Counted from the stretch's first letter, positions 8,638 to 19,737 are shown. The stretch: DNA of 64,000 nucleotides from an uncultured SAR86 cluster bacterium (GCA_943788515.1 CALSQM010000003.1:23228-87227); one strand, 5' to 3'. Numbers and translations are program-made. Notes: generated by a model not told the origin, from the sequence alone.

Positions 8638-8643
8638 AATAAA

Positions 8644-9591
8644 ATGAGTATAGTTTCAGTAAAAGACCTGTTACACGCAGGCGTTCATTTCGGTCATCAA
8701 AAAAGGTTTTGGAATCCAAAGATGGAGCAATATATTTTTGATACAAGAAAACAAATTAGTATTATCAATCTTGACCTTACCCAAGAACATCTTAAGTGCT
8801 GCTGCCTCTAAAGTAGAGGATGTATGCTCAAAAGGTAACAAAGTTCTTTTTGTTGGTACAAAAAGATCTGCAAGCAAAACAATCAAAGACGAGGCATCCG
8901 CATTAGGATTACCTTATGTTAATAAAAGATGGTTAGGTGGAACTCTAACTAACTGGAAAACAATTAGAGGTTCAATAAGAAGACTTCAGGATATAGAGGA
9001 AATGATTTCTTCTGGAAGAATTGAAAAGCTTATTAAGAAAGAAGCTGTTGAAATGCAAAAAGAATATACAAAGCTAGAAGCAAGTGTTGGTGGTATAAAA
9101 GACATGAAAGGTCTTCCGGATGCTATTTTTGTAATCGATGTGAAGTATGAAAAAATAGCAGTTCTAGAAGCAAAAAAAATGGGAATACCTGTTATAGCGT
9201 TAGTTGACACTAACTCAGATCCTGATGGAATCGATATGGTAATACCAGGAAATGATGATGCTATAAGATCAATTAGACTAATTACTAAAATTATTGCAGA
9301 TTCTTGTGCTAGAGGTTTAGAGTCATCTAAAGGGTACTCACCTATTTCTGATAAAGAATCACCAGTTATTCAGACTATAAAAAAAGAAGCACCTGTTGTT
9401 GAGGCTGTAGCTGAAGAAGCACCTGTTGTTGAGGCTGTAGCTGAAGAAGCTGTAGTTGAAGAAGCACCTGTTGTTGAGGCTGTAGCTGAAGAAGCTTAGT
9501 TGAAGAAGCACCTGTTGTTGAGGCTGAAGTTGAAGAAGCACCTGTTGTTGAAGAAGTTGAAAATACTGAAAAGAAAGAGGAAGTTAAATAA
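8644..9591 (+). CDS. rpsB: 30S ribosomal protein S2 with repetitive acidic tail, frame broken twice
   Basis: S2 is a small-subunit protein needed to hold S1. The ATG at 8644 starts the family opening ([18 protein letters not shown], then RFWNPKM). The frame breaks near 8775, after IINLDLT. The second frame carries [35 protein letters not shown] and [20 protein letters not shown], all S2 signatures. The canonical protein ends near there, but this one continues with repeats of an [14 protein letters not shown] unit. A second break near 9493 creates a false stop at 9497-9499; the original frame resumes as [20 protein letters not shown] and ends at 9591. Repaired length is about 315 residues against about 240 in E. 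coli. It is followed by tsf with a 2-base gap, the universal rpsB-tsf pair. Confidence 0.9.
9386..9551 (+). repeat. Tandem repeats coding the acidic tail of S2
   Basis: The 17-base core GAAGCACCTGTTGTTGA occurs five times, starting at 9386, 9416, 9461, 9505 and 9535. The spacings are 30, 45, 44 and 30 bases. Units of 30 or 45 preserve the frame, so the single 44-base spacing exposes a one-base deletion between the third and fourth copies. This explains the apparent stop in rpsB. Confidence 0.9.
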
Positions 9592-9593
9592 TA

Positions 9594-10451
9594 ATGGAAA
9601 TCAAAGCAGCTCAAGTTAAAGAATTAAGAGATATGTCAGGCGTAGCAATGATGGAATGCAAAAAAGCATTAGTGGATTGTGATGGTGATATTCAAAAAGC
9701 ATTAGATTTATTAAGATCAAATAGTGCTTTGAAAGCAGAAAAAAAAGCATCTAGAGTAGCTGCAGATGGAATTCTTAGAGCATTTTCTGGAGACAGCTAT
9801 TCAACTTTAATCGAAATAAATTCTGAAACTGACTTTGCAGCCAAAGATTCAAGCTTTATAGGATTTGCAGATGATGTTGAAGAATTTATCTCAAAAAATA
9901 AATTACTTGATATTACAGAAATACAAGAATCTGATATCGAAGAGAAAAGAAAAGCTTTAATTCAGGGGATTGGAGAAAATATTCAACTTAGAAGGCTAAA
10001 TACTGTTGAATATGATGACGGCATGAATGCAGGAGTATATATGCATTCTGACTCAAAACTTGCGTCTGTAGTTGTTGTCTCAGGTGGCGATGAGTCTTTA
10101 GCTAAAGATATAGCTATGCATGTCGCAGCTTTTAATCCACTGTGTTTATCTAAAGACGATCTTGACTCAGAAGTTTTAGAAAGAGAAAAAGCTATTTATA
10201 TGGTTCAGGCTGAAGAGTCTGGAAAGCCTAAGGAAATAATGGAAAAAATGATTGAAGGTAAGCTTAATAGATATTTATCTGAAGTTTCTTTATTATCTCA
10301 ATCCTTTGTAAAAGATCCTGATCTTTCAATACAAGATCTCCTTGATAAGAATAGTGCATCTATTCATTCATTCTCTAGATTAAAAGTTGGTGAGGGTATC
10401 GAGGTTGAAACAAAGAATTTTGCCGATGAGGTTGCTGAGCAGTTAAAATAG
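9594..10451 (+). CDS. tsf: Elongation factor Ts
   Basis: EF-Ts exchanges GDP for GTP on EF-Tu. The 285-residue protein has the N-terminal UBA-like domain with [18 protein letters not shown] and the core motif [19 protein letters not shown] that contacts EF-Tu. Length matches the E. coli protein. The ATG lies 2 bases after the rpsB stop, so the genes are coupled. It is followed 4 bases later by pyrH. The frame is intact although it sits among broken neighbours. Confidence 0.97.
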   Translation: MEIKAAQVKELRDMSGVAMMECKKALVDCDGDIQKALDLLRSNSALKAEKKASRVAADGILRAFSGDSYSTLIEINSETDFAAKDSSFIGFADDVEEFISKNKLLDITEIQESDIEEKRKALIQGIGENIQLRRLNTVEYDDGMNAGVYMHSDSKLASVVVVSGGDESLAKDIAMHVAAFNPLCLSKDDLDSEVLEREKAIYMVQAEESGKPKEIMEKMIEGKLNRYLSEVSLLSQSFVKDPDLSIQDLLDKNSASIHSFSRLKVGEGIEVETKNFADEVAEQLK

Positions 10452-10455
10452 TTTT

Positions 10456-11169
10456 ATGACCAATCTTATCCATAAAAGAATCCTTGTTAAATTTAGTGGG
10501 GAATCTGTTGCTGGTGATGATGAGCACGGTATCGATCCAAAAATTCTTGATCAAATGGCTTCTTCTGTAAGCGCCTGCAAAGAGCTTGGTGCTCAAATAG
10601 GTATTGTCATTGGTGGTGGCAATCTTTTTAGGGGTGAAAAACTAAACAAAGCAGGAATGGATAGAGTAGCTGGCGATCATATGGGTATGCTTGCTACTGT
10701 AATGAATGGAATTGCTTTAAGAGATTCTTTAGAAAGAGCTGGAATAAAAACAAGAGTAATGTCTGCGATATCAATGTCTGGAATGGTTGAGCATTATGAT
10801 AGGAGACTAGCTATTCAGTTATTAAGTGATGGTTATGTTGTTATATTTACTGCTGGAACTGGAAATCCCTTTTTTACTACTGACACAGCTGGTTGTCTAA
10901 GAGCTATTGAGACTCAATCTGATTTAATGTTGAAAGCAACAAGAGTTGATGGTGTTTATGATTCGGATCCTGAGGTAAATGAGAATGCAGAATTTTTCTC
11001 AGAATTATCTTTTGACGATGCAATTTCTAAAAACTTAAAAGTAATGGATGCAACAGCATTAACATTAGCAAGAGATCATAAGCTGCCTATAAAAGTCTTT
11101 AATGTGAATACGCCTGATGCTCTTAAAAATATTATTTGCGGTGAAAAGATAGGTACATTAATATCTTAA
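10456..11169 (+). CDS. pyrH: UMP kinase PyrH
   Basis: Bacterial UMP kinase phosphorylates UMP to UDP and belongs to the amino-acid kinase fold. The 237 residues contain the opening [12 protein letters not shown], the glycine-rich [10 protein letters not shown] loop, the [11 protein letters not shown] helix and the [15 protein letters not shown] segment that binds nucleotide. Length is standard. It lies between tsf and frr, its usual place, and the frame is complete. Confidence 0.98.
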   Translation: MTNLIHKRILVKFSGESVAGDDEHGIDPKILDQMASSVSACKELGAQIGIVIGGGNLFRGEKLNKAGMDRVAGDHMGMLATVMNGIALRDSLERAGIKTRVMSAISMSGMVEHYDRRLAIQLLSDGYVVIFTAGTGNPFFTTDTAGCLRAIETQSDLMLKATRVDGVYDSDPEVNENAEFFSELSFDDAISKNLKVMDATALTLARDHKLPIKVFNVNTPDALKNIICGEKIGTLIS

Positions 11170-11170
11170 T

Positions 11171-11726
11171 ATGAATGAAATAATAAATGCCGCTAGCGAA
11201 AGAATGGATAAGTCCATCTCTTCTTTAAATCAAGCTTTTAATAAAATTAGAACAGGTCGTGCTAATCCATCTATTCTAGATGGTAGTAAAAGTAGACTAC
11301 TATGGAACTCCTACTGTGCTTAATCAAGCTGCAAGTATTAGTGTTGAAGATGGAAGATCTCTAGTTATCTCACCATGGGATAAATCACTTATTCCTGAGA
11401 TTGAGAAAGCTATCATGAATTCAAATTTAGGATTAAATCCAAGTACTTCATCAGATCTCATAAGAATTTCAATGCCATCTTTAACAGAAGAGACTAGGCA
11501 AGACTATATTAAACAGGCACGATCAGAGGCTGAAAATGCTAGAGTTTCAGTAAGAAATATAAGAAGAGACTCTAATCAATCTATTAAAGATAATCAGTCA
11601 TCTGGGGACATTTCTGAGGATGATCAAAGACGCCTAGAAGACTTAATACAAAAAGAAACAGACAAATATATAGCTCTTGTTGACTCAGAACTTAAGAAAA
11701 AAGAAGCTGATCTACTAGAAATCTAA
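11171..11726 (+). CDS. frr: Ribosome recycling factor, one-base frameshift
   Basis: RRF splits post-termination ribosomes together with EF-G. The ATG at 11171 gives MNEIINAASERMDKSI and NKIRTGRANPSILDG, the normal N-terminus. The frame then breaks near 11280 and resumes as VVKVDYYGTPTVLNQAAS and onward to the stop at 11726. Adding a single base after LDG restores a continuous RRF of normal length (about 185 residues). The downstream part includes ARVSVRNIRRDSN and ISEDDQRRLEDLIQKETD. RRF is essential, so the break is more likely a sequence error than a real lesion. Confidence 0.9.
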
Positions 11727-11735
11727 AAAGCCATC

Positions 11736-12462
11736 ATGGCTAAGAATACTCAAACCATTATCAAAAAATAATTTGAACGTTGCTGTCATAATGGATGGAA
11801 ATGGAAGATGGGCTTTATCTAATTCATTGAATATAAGTAAAGGGCATCAAAAGGGAGTTCAGGTTGTTAAAGATATAGTCCAAGAATCTGTTCAACAAAA
11901 AATATCATCATTAACTCTTTATGCTTTTAGCTCAGAAAACTGGTCACGCCCTAAAGCAGAGATAGAGGCTATTAAAAAATTAGTTCTAACCGCCATAGAG
12001 GAGCAGGTTCCAGAACTAATTGAGCAGAAAGTTAAACTTACATTTTTTGGAAGACATGATGATTTCGGAAAAAAAATATCAAAAAAAATTAAGGAAGCTG
12101 AGTTTAATACTAATACTTCTGAGCCATCACTAAATTTAAATGTTGCTTTGGGATATGGTGGTAGACAGGATATAGTTGATTTAACAAAAAATATCTCTTC
12201 GAGAGTTCTCGCTAAGGAAATTAATATAGATGATATAAATGAAGAAATGGTGAGTAATTCCTCATGTGTACCTGAAGATAAAATTGATTTATTAATCAGA
12301 ACAGGCGGAGATAAAAGGATCAGCAATTTTCTCTTATACCAAATAGCCTATGCTGAAATATTTTTTATAGACAAATTTTGGCCTGATTTTGAAAAAGATG
12401 ATTTTATAAGCTGTATCAATAAATTTAATAAAGTGAGTAGAAGGTTTGGCGCAAGAATTTAA
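11736..12462 (+). CDS. uppS: Undecaprenyl diphosphate synthase UppS, probable one-base loss near the start
   Basis: UppS is a cis-prenyltransferase that makes the C55 lipid carrier for peptidoglycan and LPS. The core motif VAVIMDGNGRWAL, the LTLYAFSSENW segment and the C-terminal RTGGDKRISNFLLYQIAYAE are typical. The intact frame could start at the TTG at 11773, but that leaves almost nothing before the catalytic motif. An ATG at 11736 opens MAKNTQTIIKK and meets a stop in an A run near 11762-11768; one more A would join it to the main frame. I prefer that start. Order frr-uppS-cdsA-dxr is as in Pseudomonas. Confidence 0.88.
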
Positions 12463-13266
12463 ACAAAATTTTATAACAAGATCCTTAACTGGACTAGGCA
12501 TAACTTTGCCGGTCTTTTTATTATTTTTCTTGAAAATGATTATGTATTTGTAGCATTCCTTTCATTGATAACAGGGCTAAGTATTTTTGAATGGTTTAAA
12601 AACTCCTAACAATAAAGCTTTATAGCTGACAGTATTATTATTTCATCTGTTTGTAATATTAACTGCGTTATATTCTGATAAATTTTTTCTCTACATTATA
12701 TTTTTACATCAGTCTTTTGGCTTTTGTTCTGCTATTTCACTTGCAACAAAATCATATATAAAACTTAGCTTTATTTCATTTGAAAATATTTATCTAAGAA
12801 CACTTATTCCAATTGGTTTTTTTGGAAGTGGGGTATTTTTAATTAGTCAAGATAGCTTCCTATCATTTTCTAATTACTACTTAATGTTGATAATTATTTT
12901 TAACTCGGCGATATCAGATAGTTCTGCCTACCTTGGTTGGCTCTTTTTTTGGAAAAAACTCATTACTCAAAGAAATTAGCCCAAATAAAACATTGGAAGG
13001 GTTTCTTGGTGGAATCAGCTGGTTCGGCTATTTTTGGATTTTTATTAGTATATTTTTTTGAATCTAACCCGCTTTTGATACTAATTCTTATTATTGGATC
13101 TATATTTGCCTTTACGGGTGACTATTTCTTTAGTTTTCTGAAAAGGCAAAGCGGAATAAAGGATACTGGTTCCATGCTGCCTGGTCATGGAGGCATATTA
13201 GATAGAATGGATTCACACTTTTCTGCAACACCGGCAATCACGCTACTAATAATTATTCTTCTGTAA
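12446..13266 (+). CDS. cdsA: Phosphatidate cytidylyltransferase CdsA, about four frameshifts
   Basis: CdsA makes CDP-diacylglycerol, the precursor of membrane phospholipids. A TTG overlapping the end of uppS opens the frame, with FKQNFITRSLTGLGITLPVF. Hydrophobic segments then continue through changes of frame near 12528, 12610, 12939 and 13015. Pieces that belong together include ENDYVFVAFLSLITGLSIFE, SAISDSSAYLG, GKNSLLKEISPNKTLEGFLG and the C-terminal CDP-alcohol signature FSFLKRQSGIKDTG with PGHGGILDRMD. The signature is complete, so the gene is confidently CdsA even though no single frame covers it. It is essential and present once here, so indel errors are the likely cause. Confidence 0.85.
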
Positions 13267-14424
13267 ATGAAAAATATACTCTTACTTGGAGCTACTGGCA
13301 GTATTGGTGATAGTGTTCTTTCTGTAATTAAGCAAAATCAACAATCTTTGAATTTATATGCAATAACTTGATACTAATACATCTAAAGCTAGAAGATATT
13401 GCTCAGAGCTTTTTCTACCAGAATACATTCATATTAATAATGAAAAATCTTTCAACAAAATCAAAGAAGATCTCTAGAACTAATAGCTAAGTTTCTAAAT
13501 GGAAGTTCTGACCTTAATGCTTTAATTAAAGATGATAATATAGATATTATTGTATCTGCTATTACTGGATTTGCAGGTCTTGAAGCAACTGCGATTGCAT
13601 CAAAAACAGGAAAACAATTTTATTAGCCAATAAAGAGAGTATTGTAGCTGCTGGAGAATTAATTTTGCTATCAGCAGAATCTTCTGGCACAACTATTATT
13701 CCAATAGACAGCGAACATAATGCTATTTTTCAATGCTTAGCAGGAGAAAAAAATACTGATGATGTTTCTAAAATAATAATTACTGCATCTGGAGGGCCTT
13801 TTTTAAATAAGAGTCTCTCTAGCATAAAGGGTGTAACTAAAGAACAGGCATTAAAACATCCTAACTGGAGTATGGGATCAAAAATATCTATTGATTCAGC
13901 CACTCTTGTTAATAAATGTCTTGAATTAATAGAGGCCAAGTACTTATTTGGCTTAGATGAGCATTTCTTTGAGTTAGTTATACATCCTCAAAGCATTGTG
14001 CACTCTATTGTTTCATATAGAGATGGATCAAGTATTTGTCAGATGAGCAATCCAGACATGACAGTACCAATAGCACATGCTTTATCTGATTATAGGAGGT
14101 TAAAAAACAATTTTGATGCAATTAACTTTCTCTTCTTTAAATCTTACCTTTGATGAATTTCCAGAAGATAGGAAAGGCTTAGAAAATATTGCTAGAGAGG
14201 TATGTAAAAATGGTAATAGTTCTGGAATTGTTTTCAATGCTGCCAATGAGGTTGCTGTAAAGAGCTTTCTTGAAGATGAAATACCATTCAATCAGATTTA
14301 TGATGTTATATATAGAACTTTTGACACAACTCCCATGTCTAATATTACTGACATTGAATCAATTTATGAAAAAGATATAGAATCACGCATGGAGGCTAAG
14401 AAGGTGGTAAAATCCATCTCTTAA
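13267..14424 (+). CDS. dxr: 1-deoxy-D-xylulose 5-phosphate reductoisomerase Dxr, about four frameshifts
   Basis: Dxr catalyses the first committed step of the MEP isoprenoid pathway. The start immediately follows the cdsA stop and gives MKNILLLGATGSIGDSVL, the NADPH-binding motif. Frame changes occur near 13370, 13473, 13620 and 14130. The pieces include IIVSAITGFAGLEAT, LLANKESIVAAGELI, the active-site loop ASGGPFLNKS, HPNWSMGSKISIDSATLVNK and the C-terminal FNAANEVAVKSFL. The break near 13620 looks like a lost T in a T run. All catalytic regions are present, so the protein is probably intact in the organism. Confidence 0.87.
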
Positions 14425-14437
14425 AAAATAAGAAATT

Positions 14438-15803
14438 ATGATTACATTTAGTATTTACCTTTTATCATTTATGGCTGCTTCTTGGTGTTCTTGTTACTAT
14501 TCATGAATATGGCCATTTTATAGTTGCAAGGCTTTGCAAAGTTCATGTTCAAAGGTTTTCACTTGGCATGGGTCCAGTGTTTATACCAAAATGGATAAAC
14601 ATGGCACTGAGTTTGCTCTATCGCTTCTTCCATTGGGTGGATATGTCTCTATGATCACTAATAAATTGATCGAAGTAGAGCCAGAAATAAGAAACACTCT
14701 TTCTGAAGAGCAAATAAAGAATACTTTTGATTCAAAACCTAAGTGGCAAAGGGCTTCCATTATGTTTGCTGGGCCTCTAGCTAATTTTCTTCTTTCAATC
14801 TTTATTTTTTCTATAATCTTTTTTGAACACCCCTGATCCTCAAGCAGTTTCAGTTATAAAAGAGCAAAGCTCTTCTATTGTTTTCAAAGATGCAAATGAA
14901 TTTATAGTGTCTGGAGATCAAATTAAATCAATTAATTCTGTTGAAATTAATGACCCCAAGGATATTAACTTAGAGCTGCTTTCATATGCTGGTTATTCTG
15001 GATATATAGATTTAGGACTTCATAAGAAATGATATTAGCGAGCTTGTAAATGTAAGTATTAAAGTAAATGACTATTTGCCCACATCAGAATCTCAGGCTA
15101 ATCCACTAGGATATCTTGGTCTTACCGTGGAAAATAAAATGAGGCCTATTGTTGGACAGGTTCTTTCGGGTGGGGCAGCTGAATTATCAGGACTTAAGCC
15201 AAATGACATAGTTACAAAAATTGATAATAAGAAAATATTATTTGCTGAGTGATATTAGAGAAGTAGTATCTGCAATCCCAAACTCTACTGCATTATTTAG
15301 CATCCAAAGGAATAATGAATTAATACAAATCCCTGTAAAGGTTGGGTCTTTAAAAAATGAAGAGGTCTTGAATATGGCGTTCTGGGAATAGCATTTGGAA
15401 CAAGTAGAACCTTTTATACAATCGATATCCAAAGGTATTTTTGAAACTTATAACTTAAGCAAGAAAACATTACAATTCATTGGAAAAATGTTAACTGGAA
15501 ATATGGGCACTGAAAATCTAAGTGGGCCTATTGGCATTGCTGAGATGGCAGGAAATACTGCGCAGGCAGGCCTCCTTCCATTTATGTATCTCATGGCTTT
15601 ATTAAGTATCAGTCTTGCTGTTTTAAACCTTCTACCAATACCAGTGCTCGATGGTGGACAGCTTACACTGCTTGGTATTGAGGCATTGAGAGGAAAGCCT
15701 TTATCAGAAAAAGTAGAAAATTATATTTACAGCGGCGGCGCAAGTTCTTGTTGGTATGTTAATGATATTTGCAGTATTTAACGACGTTTCAAGATTTTTT
15801 TAG
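14438..15803 (+). CDS. rseP: Site-2 protease RseP, many frameshifts
   Basis: RseP is an intramembrane zinc metalloprotease that releases sigma-E by cutting the anti-sigma factor. The zinc motif HEYGH lies in [20 protein letters not shown]. The PDZ-like region includes [10 protein letters not shown] and [15 protein letters not shown]. The third zinc ligand lies in [14 protein letters not shown] near the C-terminus. About eight frame changes (near 14475, 14590, 14825, 15020, 15240, 15380, 15415 and 15735) separate these pieces. The last piece, [18 protein letters not shown], ends at the TAG at 15801-15803. It is the most damaged gene of the window, but family order is preserved from end to end. 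Confidence 0.85.
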
Positions 15804-15811
15804 GAAGTTAA

Positions 15812-18228
15812 TTGAAAACATTTAAAATTTATATTCTTGGTCTAATGTTATCAGCTCAGCTTTTTGCCTTTGATGACTTTCTTGTAAGCGATATTAGAAT
15901 TATAGGACTGCAAAGAGTCTCTACTGGAAGTATTTTTAATGTTATCCCAATAAGCGTTGGCGACAATATAGATCAAAGAAAATCAGCCGATATCACAAGA
16001 TCACTTTTTGCCACAGAACAATTTGATGACATTCAAATAGCTAAAGATGGCAATACATTAATCATTATCGTCCAAGAGAGACCATCTATTTCAGCTATAG
16101 ATATTTCTGGAAACAAGGCGTTAAAAACAGAACAATTGCTAGAAAGTTTAGATGGTGTAGGGATTAAGGAGGGTGAGGTCTACAAAAGATCAACAGTTGA
16201 AAAGGTAAAATCTGAGCTAGTTAGGTCTTATGCATCAAATGGAAGATATGGAGCAGGGGTTGATATTGAAGAAATTAAGAAACCTAGAAACAGAATAGAG
16301 CTTAATATTGAAGTTGATGAAGGTAAAAGTGCAACAATTGAAAGCATTAACATTATTGGTAATGAGCTCTTCTCAAATGAAGATTTATTAGATGGCTTTG
16401 AGTTGTCATCTGGTTCTATTTTCTCTTTCCTTTCAAATGATAATGCGTACTCAAGAGAAAAATTAAAAGGTGATATTGAAAGTTTAGAATCATTTTATCT
16501 AAACAGGGGATATCTTAAATTCTCTATAGAATCTTCAGAAATAAGCCTATCTAAAGATAAAAAATCTATTTTTATAAACTTTAATATTTTTGAAGGTGAG
16601 CAATACACCATCAATGATGTTGAGGTTGTTGGGGATTTACCTTTTGAAGACGAGGTTTATGAAGAGATCACTGATTCTTTAAAGGATAAAATTTATTCTC
16701 AGGCTCAAATAACTGGCATAGAAGAGTTTTTTACAAATGTTTTGGGTAACCAAGGTTATGCTTTTGCTGAGGTAAGTGGCAATCCAGTTATTGATGATAA
16801 TTCACAAGATGTAAAGATTACGTTTTCTGTAATGCCGGGAAAAAGAACGTATACAAGAAAAATTTTATTTACTGGTAACAACCTTACTCAAGATTATGTA
16901 TTGCGAAGAGAGATGAGACAGTTTGAAGGGGCTTGGTCCTCTGATAATAGTATTGAATCTGGAAAAGTTAGGCTAGAAAGACTGGGTTATTTTAAAGAAG
17001 TAAATGTCGAGACTGTTCCTGTGGTAGGAACAGATGACCAAATAGATGTCATGTATAGTGTTGAAGAAGAAAATACTGGGTCTATTGGAGGTAATCTTGG
17101 TTATAGTGATTTTGGTCTTATGGTGGGATTCAATCTTCAGGAACAGAATTTTTTAGGAACTGGAAATACTGTAGCAGTTGGCATTAATAAGAATGTTTAT
17201 AGTGAGCAATATAATCTCTCATTCCTTGATCCTTTTGCCACAAAAGATGGGGTTAGTTTGGGCTATAACGCTTATTTTAGAGAAACAGATTATGGTGAAT
17301 ATAATGTTGCCAACTACCTTACAAATTCAAATGGTATTGGTCTTCAATATGGCTGGCCTATATCAGACACACAAAGGTTAAATCTAAGTCTTACTTATGA
17401 CAAAACAGATATCAGTGTAGGGACACAGCCTGCAAGAGAGATATGGGACTTTGTAAATGCTGAGGGAAATATATACGAAACTTTAAACCTTCAGACACAA
17501 TGGCAAAGAGTAACTTTAAATAGAGGTATGTATCCTACTGATGGTGCATCTACTGCTATTAGTCTTTCAGCAACAGTTCCAGGAAGTGATTTAAATTATT
17601 ATAGAATTAACTTAAGACAAAAATTCTATCAGCCTCTTGGAAGAGGTCTTGTTTTTGGTTTAATGGCGAAATAGGATATCTATCCACCTTTGGCGATACA
17701 AAAGAAACACCTTTCTTTCAAAATTTCTTTGCAGGTGGTCCAAGATCTCTTAGAGGTTTTGAATCAAATACATTAGGACCAAGAAGTACAGAAGCACCCT
17801 GTTATGAGTTCAATTATGCTGAGGGCACATGTCCTAATCTAATAGATTCCGATGGAGATGAAATACCAGATAAACCTTACTACAATCCATATGCCAATTC
17901 TGAATATAATAAAAGAGTTTCAATTGGTGGGAATGTAAAAGTTGAAGGTAGTTTGCAGTTAATCTTCAGACTTCCATTTATTGAAGACCAGAGATCAATG
18001 AGATCTGCTTTTTTCTTTGATTTTGGCAATGTATTTTCAGATAACTGTAAAGAGTATCAATTTAATTGTTATAAACCATCAATTGATGATTTAAGATATT
18101 CTTATGGTGTTGGTATAACATTTGTAACTGGTTTTGGGCCAATGAGTTTTGCAATATCAAAACCAACCAATGCTGGTCAGTATGAAGAGACAAAGCAATT
18201 TCAATTCACTGTAGGAAATGTATTCTAA
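15812..18228 (+). CDS. bamA: Outer membrane protein assembly factor BamA, one frameshift
   Basis: BamA is the central beta-barrel of the BAM complex. A TTG start at 15812 follows an AGGAAG ribosome site and gives a signal peptide (LGLMLSAQLFA). Five POTRA domains follow (about residues 22-420), then the barrel. The first frame ends at 17674. The gene continues in another frame from about 17655 (FNGEIGYLSTFGD) with GGPRSLRGFESNTLGPR, which holds the conserved RGF motif of loop 6. It ends in a C-terminal strand closing on phenylalanine (TVGNVF). One indel near 17660 accounts for everything. Repaired length is about 805 residues, as in E. coli. Confidence 0.93.
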
Positions 18229-18264
18229 TTAATATAAAATGGTCACACCAATTAAGGGGTTATT

Positions 18265-18801
18265 ATGAAAAACGTATTTAAATTTAATTTATTTTTAGTT
18301 CTGATCTTATCAGTACCAGTATTTGCTGTTGATGGAATGGCTGTAATAGATATGAGAACGGCTGTATTATCTACTCAAGCAGCTGCAGATGCATTTAAGG
18401 CACTCGAAGAAGATGCTGACTATGCTTCTAATCTTGAGGAAGCACAGTCTCTTCAAGCAGAAAGACAAAGTATTGCTGAAAATCTACAGAAAGATTTAGA
18501 AACTTTATCTCAAGCAGAAATTGCCCAAATGCAAAAAGATATTCAAGACAAAGGCAAAGATCTAGAATTCTTAGCAGGCAAAATTCAACAAGCTCAAGAA
18601 GAAACAGCTCAGCAGGTCTTCTCTGCTAATGGCCAAGCAATGCAAAAAATTATTGGTGAGCTAATTCAGGCAAAACAAATAAAAGTCCTTTTACAAAAAA
18701 ATGACAATATTTTATTTAGTGACCCTGCTTTAGATCTAACTGATGATGTTACATCTATGCTTGATGTTGCTGCATCAGAGGCTAATACTCAATCAGAGTA
18801 G
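18265..18801 (+). CDS. skp: Periplasmic chaperone Skp/OmpH family
   Basis: Skp escorts unfolded outer-membrane proteins across the periplasm to BamA. The 178-residue precursor has a signal peptide (FNLFLVLILSVPVFAVDG, cleavage near residue 22). It then has a long, charged helical region rich in Gln, Ala and Glu (about 40-140) that would form the tentacle-like coiled coils. Sequence identity in this family is low and the call depends partly on position between bamA and lpxD, which is strongly conserved. Its stop codon shares one base with the GTG of lpxD. Confidence 0.88.
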   Translation: MKNVFKFNLFLVLILSVPVFAVDGMAVIDMRTAVLSTQAAADAFKALEEDADYASNLEEAQSLQAERQSIAENLQKDLETLSQAEIAQMQKDIQDKGKDLEFLAGKIQQAQEETAQQVFSANGQAMQKIIGELIQAKQIKVLLQKNDNILFSDPALDLTDDVTSMLDVAASEANTQSE

Positions 18802-19736
18802 TGTCCGAAGAGAAGAATTTTACACTAGCTGAACTAGCAGAATATTCGAATTCTAAGGTTGTTGGCAATGGAAATGCCGTTGTCAACAATCTAGCTTCTA
18901 TACAAAAATCTAACTCCAATTCAATAACATTTCTCACTAACTTAAAATATAAAAGCTTTTTAAAAACCACTAAAGCAATTGCGATAGTTGTTGATGAAGA
19001 TTTTGAAATAGAAGAGGGATTGAATTATTTAAAATCAGATAATCCTTATGCAGTTTTTGCAAAACTGACCTCACTTTTTAAAAAGCCCTCATATGATTTA
19101 GATAATCATATAATTCACCCATCTGCAGTAATTTCTTCTTCATCTAAAATTGGAACCAATGTAACAATTGGAGCAAATGTTTTAATAGGACCTGGTTGTA
19201 TTATTGAAGACGATGTTGTCATTAAGTCAAATAGTTCTCTTGTTCAAGATGTATATGTAGGTAAAAATTCAATCATTCACAATAATTCAATTCTTGGTTC
19301 TGATGGTTTTGGTTACGCTCCATCAAAAGATGGCTATATTAAAATAGAGCAATTAGGCGGCTTAATTATAAAATCTAATGTTGAAATTGGAGCAGGCTGT
19401 ACTATTGATAGAGGGGCTTTAGGTGATACCGAAATTCATGATGGAGTTAAGTTAGATAACCAAGTACATATTGCGCACAATGTAATTTTAGGAGCAAACT
19501 CTGCTATTGCAGCTTGTTGTGCTATTGCAGGCTCAACAACAATAGGAATGAATCTTCAAATGGGAGGTCTTTCGGGGATTTTAGGCCATCTCTCAATATG
19601 CGATAATGTTTCAGTTGGAGCTCACACACTCATAACAAAAAATATTAAAAAATCTGGTAACTATATAGGTATAATGCCTGCTCAAAATCAAAAAGACTGG
19701 GCTAAATCCTCAATCTTTATTAAAAATAGAGGCTAA
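18801..19736 (+). CDS. lpxD: UDP-3-O-(3-hydroxyacyl)glucosamine N-acyltransferase LpxD
   Basis: LpxD adds the second acyl chain in lipid A synthesis. The 311 residues comprise an N-terminal uridine-binding domain (ASIQKSNSNSITFLTN) and a left-handed beta-helix of hexapeptide repeats (from about residue 100: IGTNVTIGANVLIGPGCII). The catalytic histidine is in DNQVHIAHNVILGANSAIA. It begins with GTG overlapping the skp stop, so it depends on translational coupling. fabZ, lpxA and lpxB follow directly, forming the standard lipid A gene cluster. Confidence 0.97.
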   Translation: MSEEKNFTLAELAEYSNSKVVGNGNAVVNNLASIQKSNSNSITFLTNLKYKSFLKTTKAIAIVVDEDFEIEEGLNYLKSDNPYAVFAKLTSLFKKPSYDLDNHIIHPSAVISSSSKIGTNVTIGANVLIGPGCIIEDDVVIKSNSSLVQDVYVGKNSIIHNNSILGSDGFGYAPSKDGYIKIEQLGGLIIKSNVEIGAGCTIDRGALGDTEIHDGVKLDNQVHIAHNVILGANSAIAACCAIAGSTTIGMNLQMGGLSGILGHLSICDNVSVGAHTLITKNIKKSGNYIGIMPAQNQKDWAKSSIFIKNRG

Positions 19737-19737
19737 A

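Noticed and set aside
9386..9551. Direct repeats as a CRISPR-like array
   Set aside because: Units are in frame, spacers are not unique sequences, and the repeats encode an S2 tail.
9359..9614. Long minus-strand open frames rich in Gln, Leu and Phe opposite the rpsB tail
   Set aside because: They are the mirror image of the S2 tail repeats; low-complexity DNA is open in several frames.
13267..15803. Programmed ribosomal frameshifting in dxr and rseP
   Set aside because: There are too many breaks per gene, in inconsistent directions and without a common slippery site or downstream structure.
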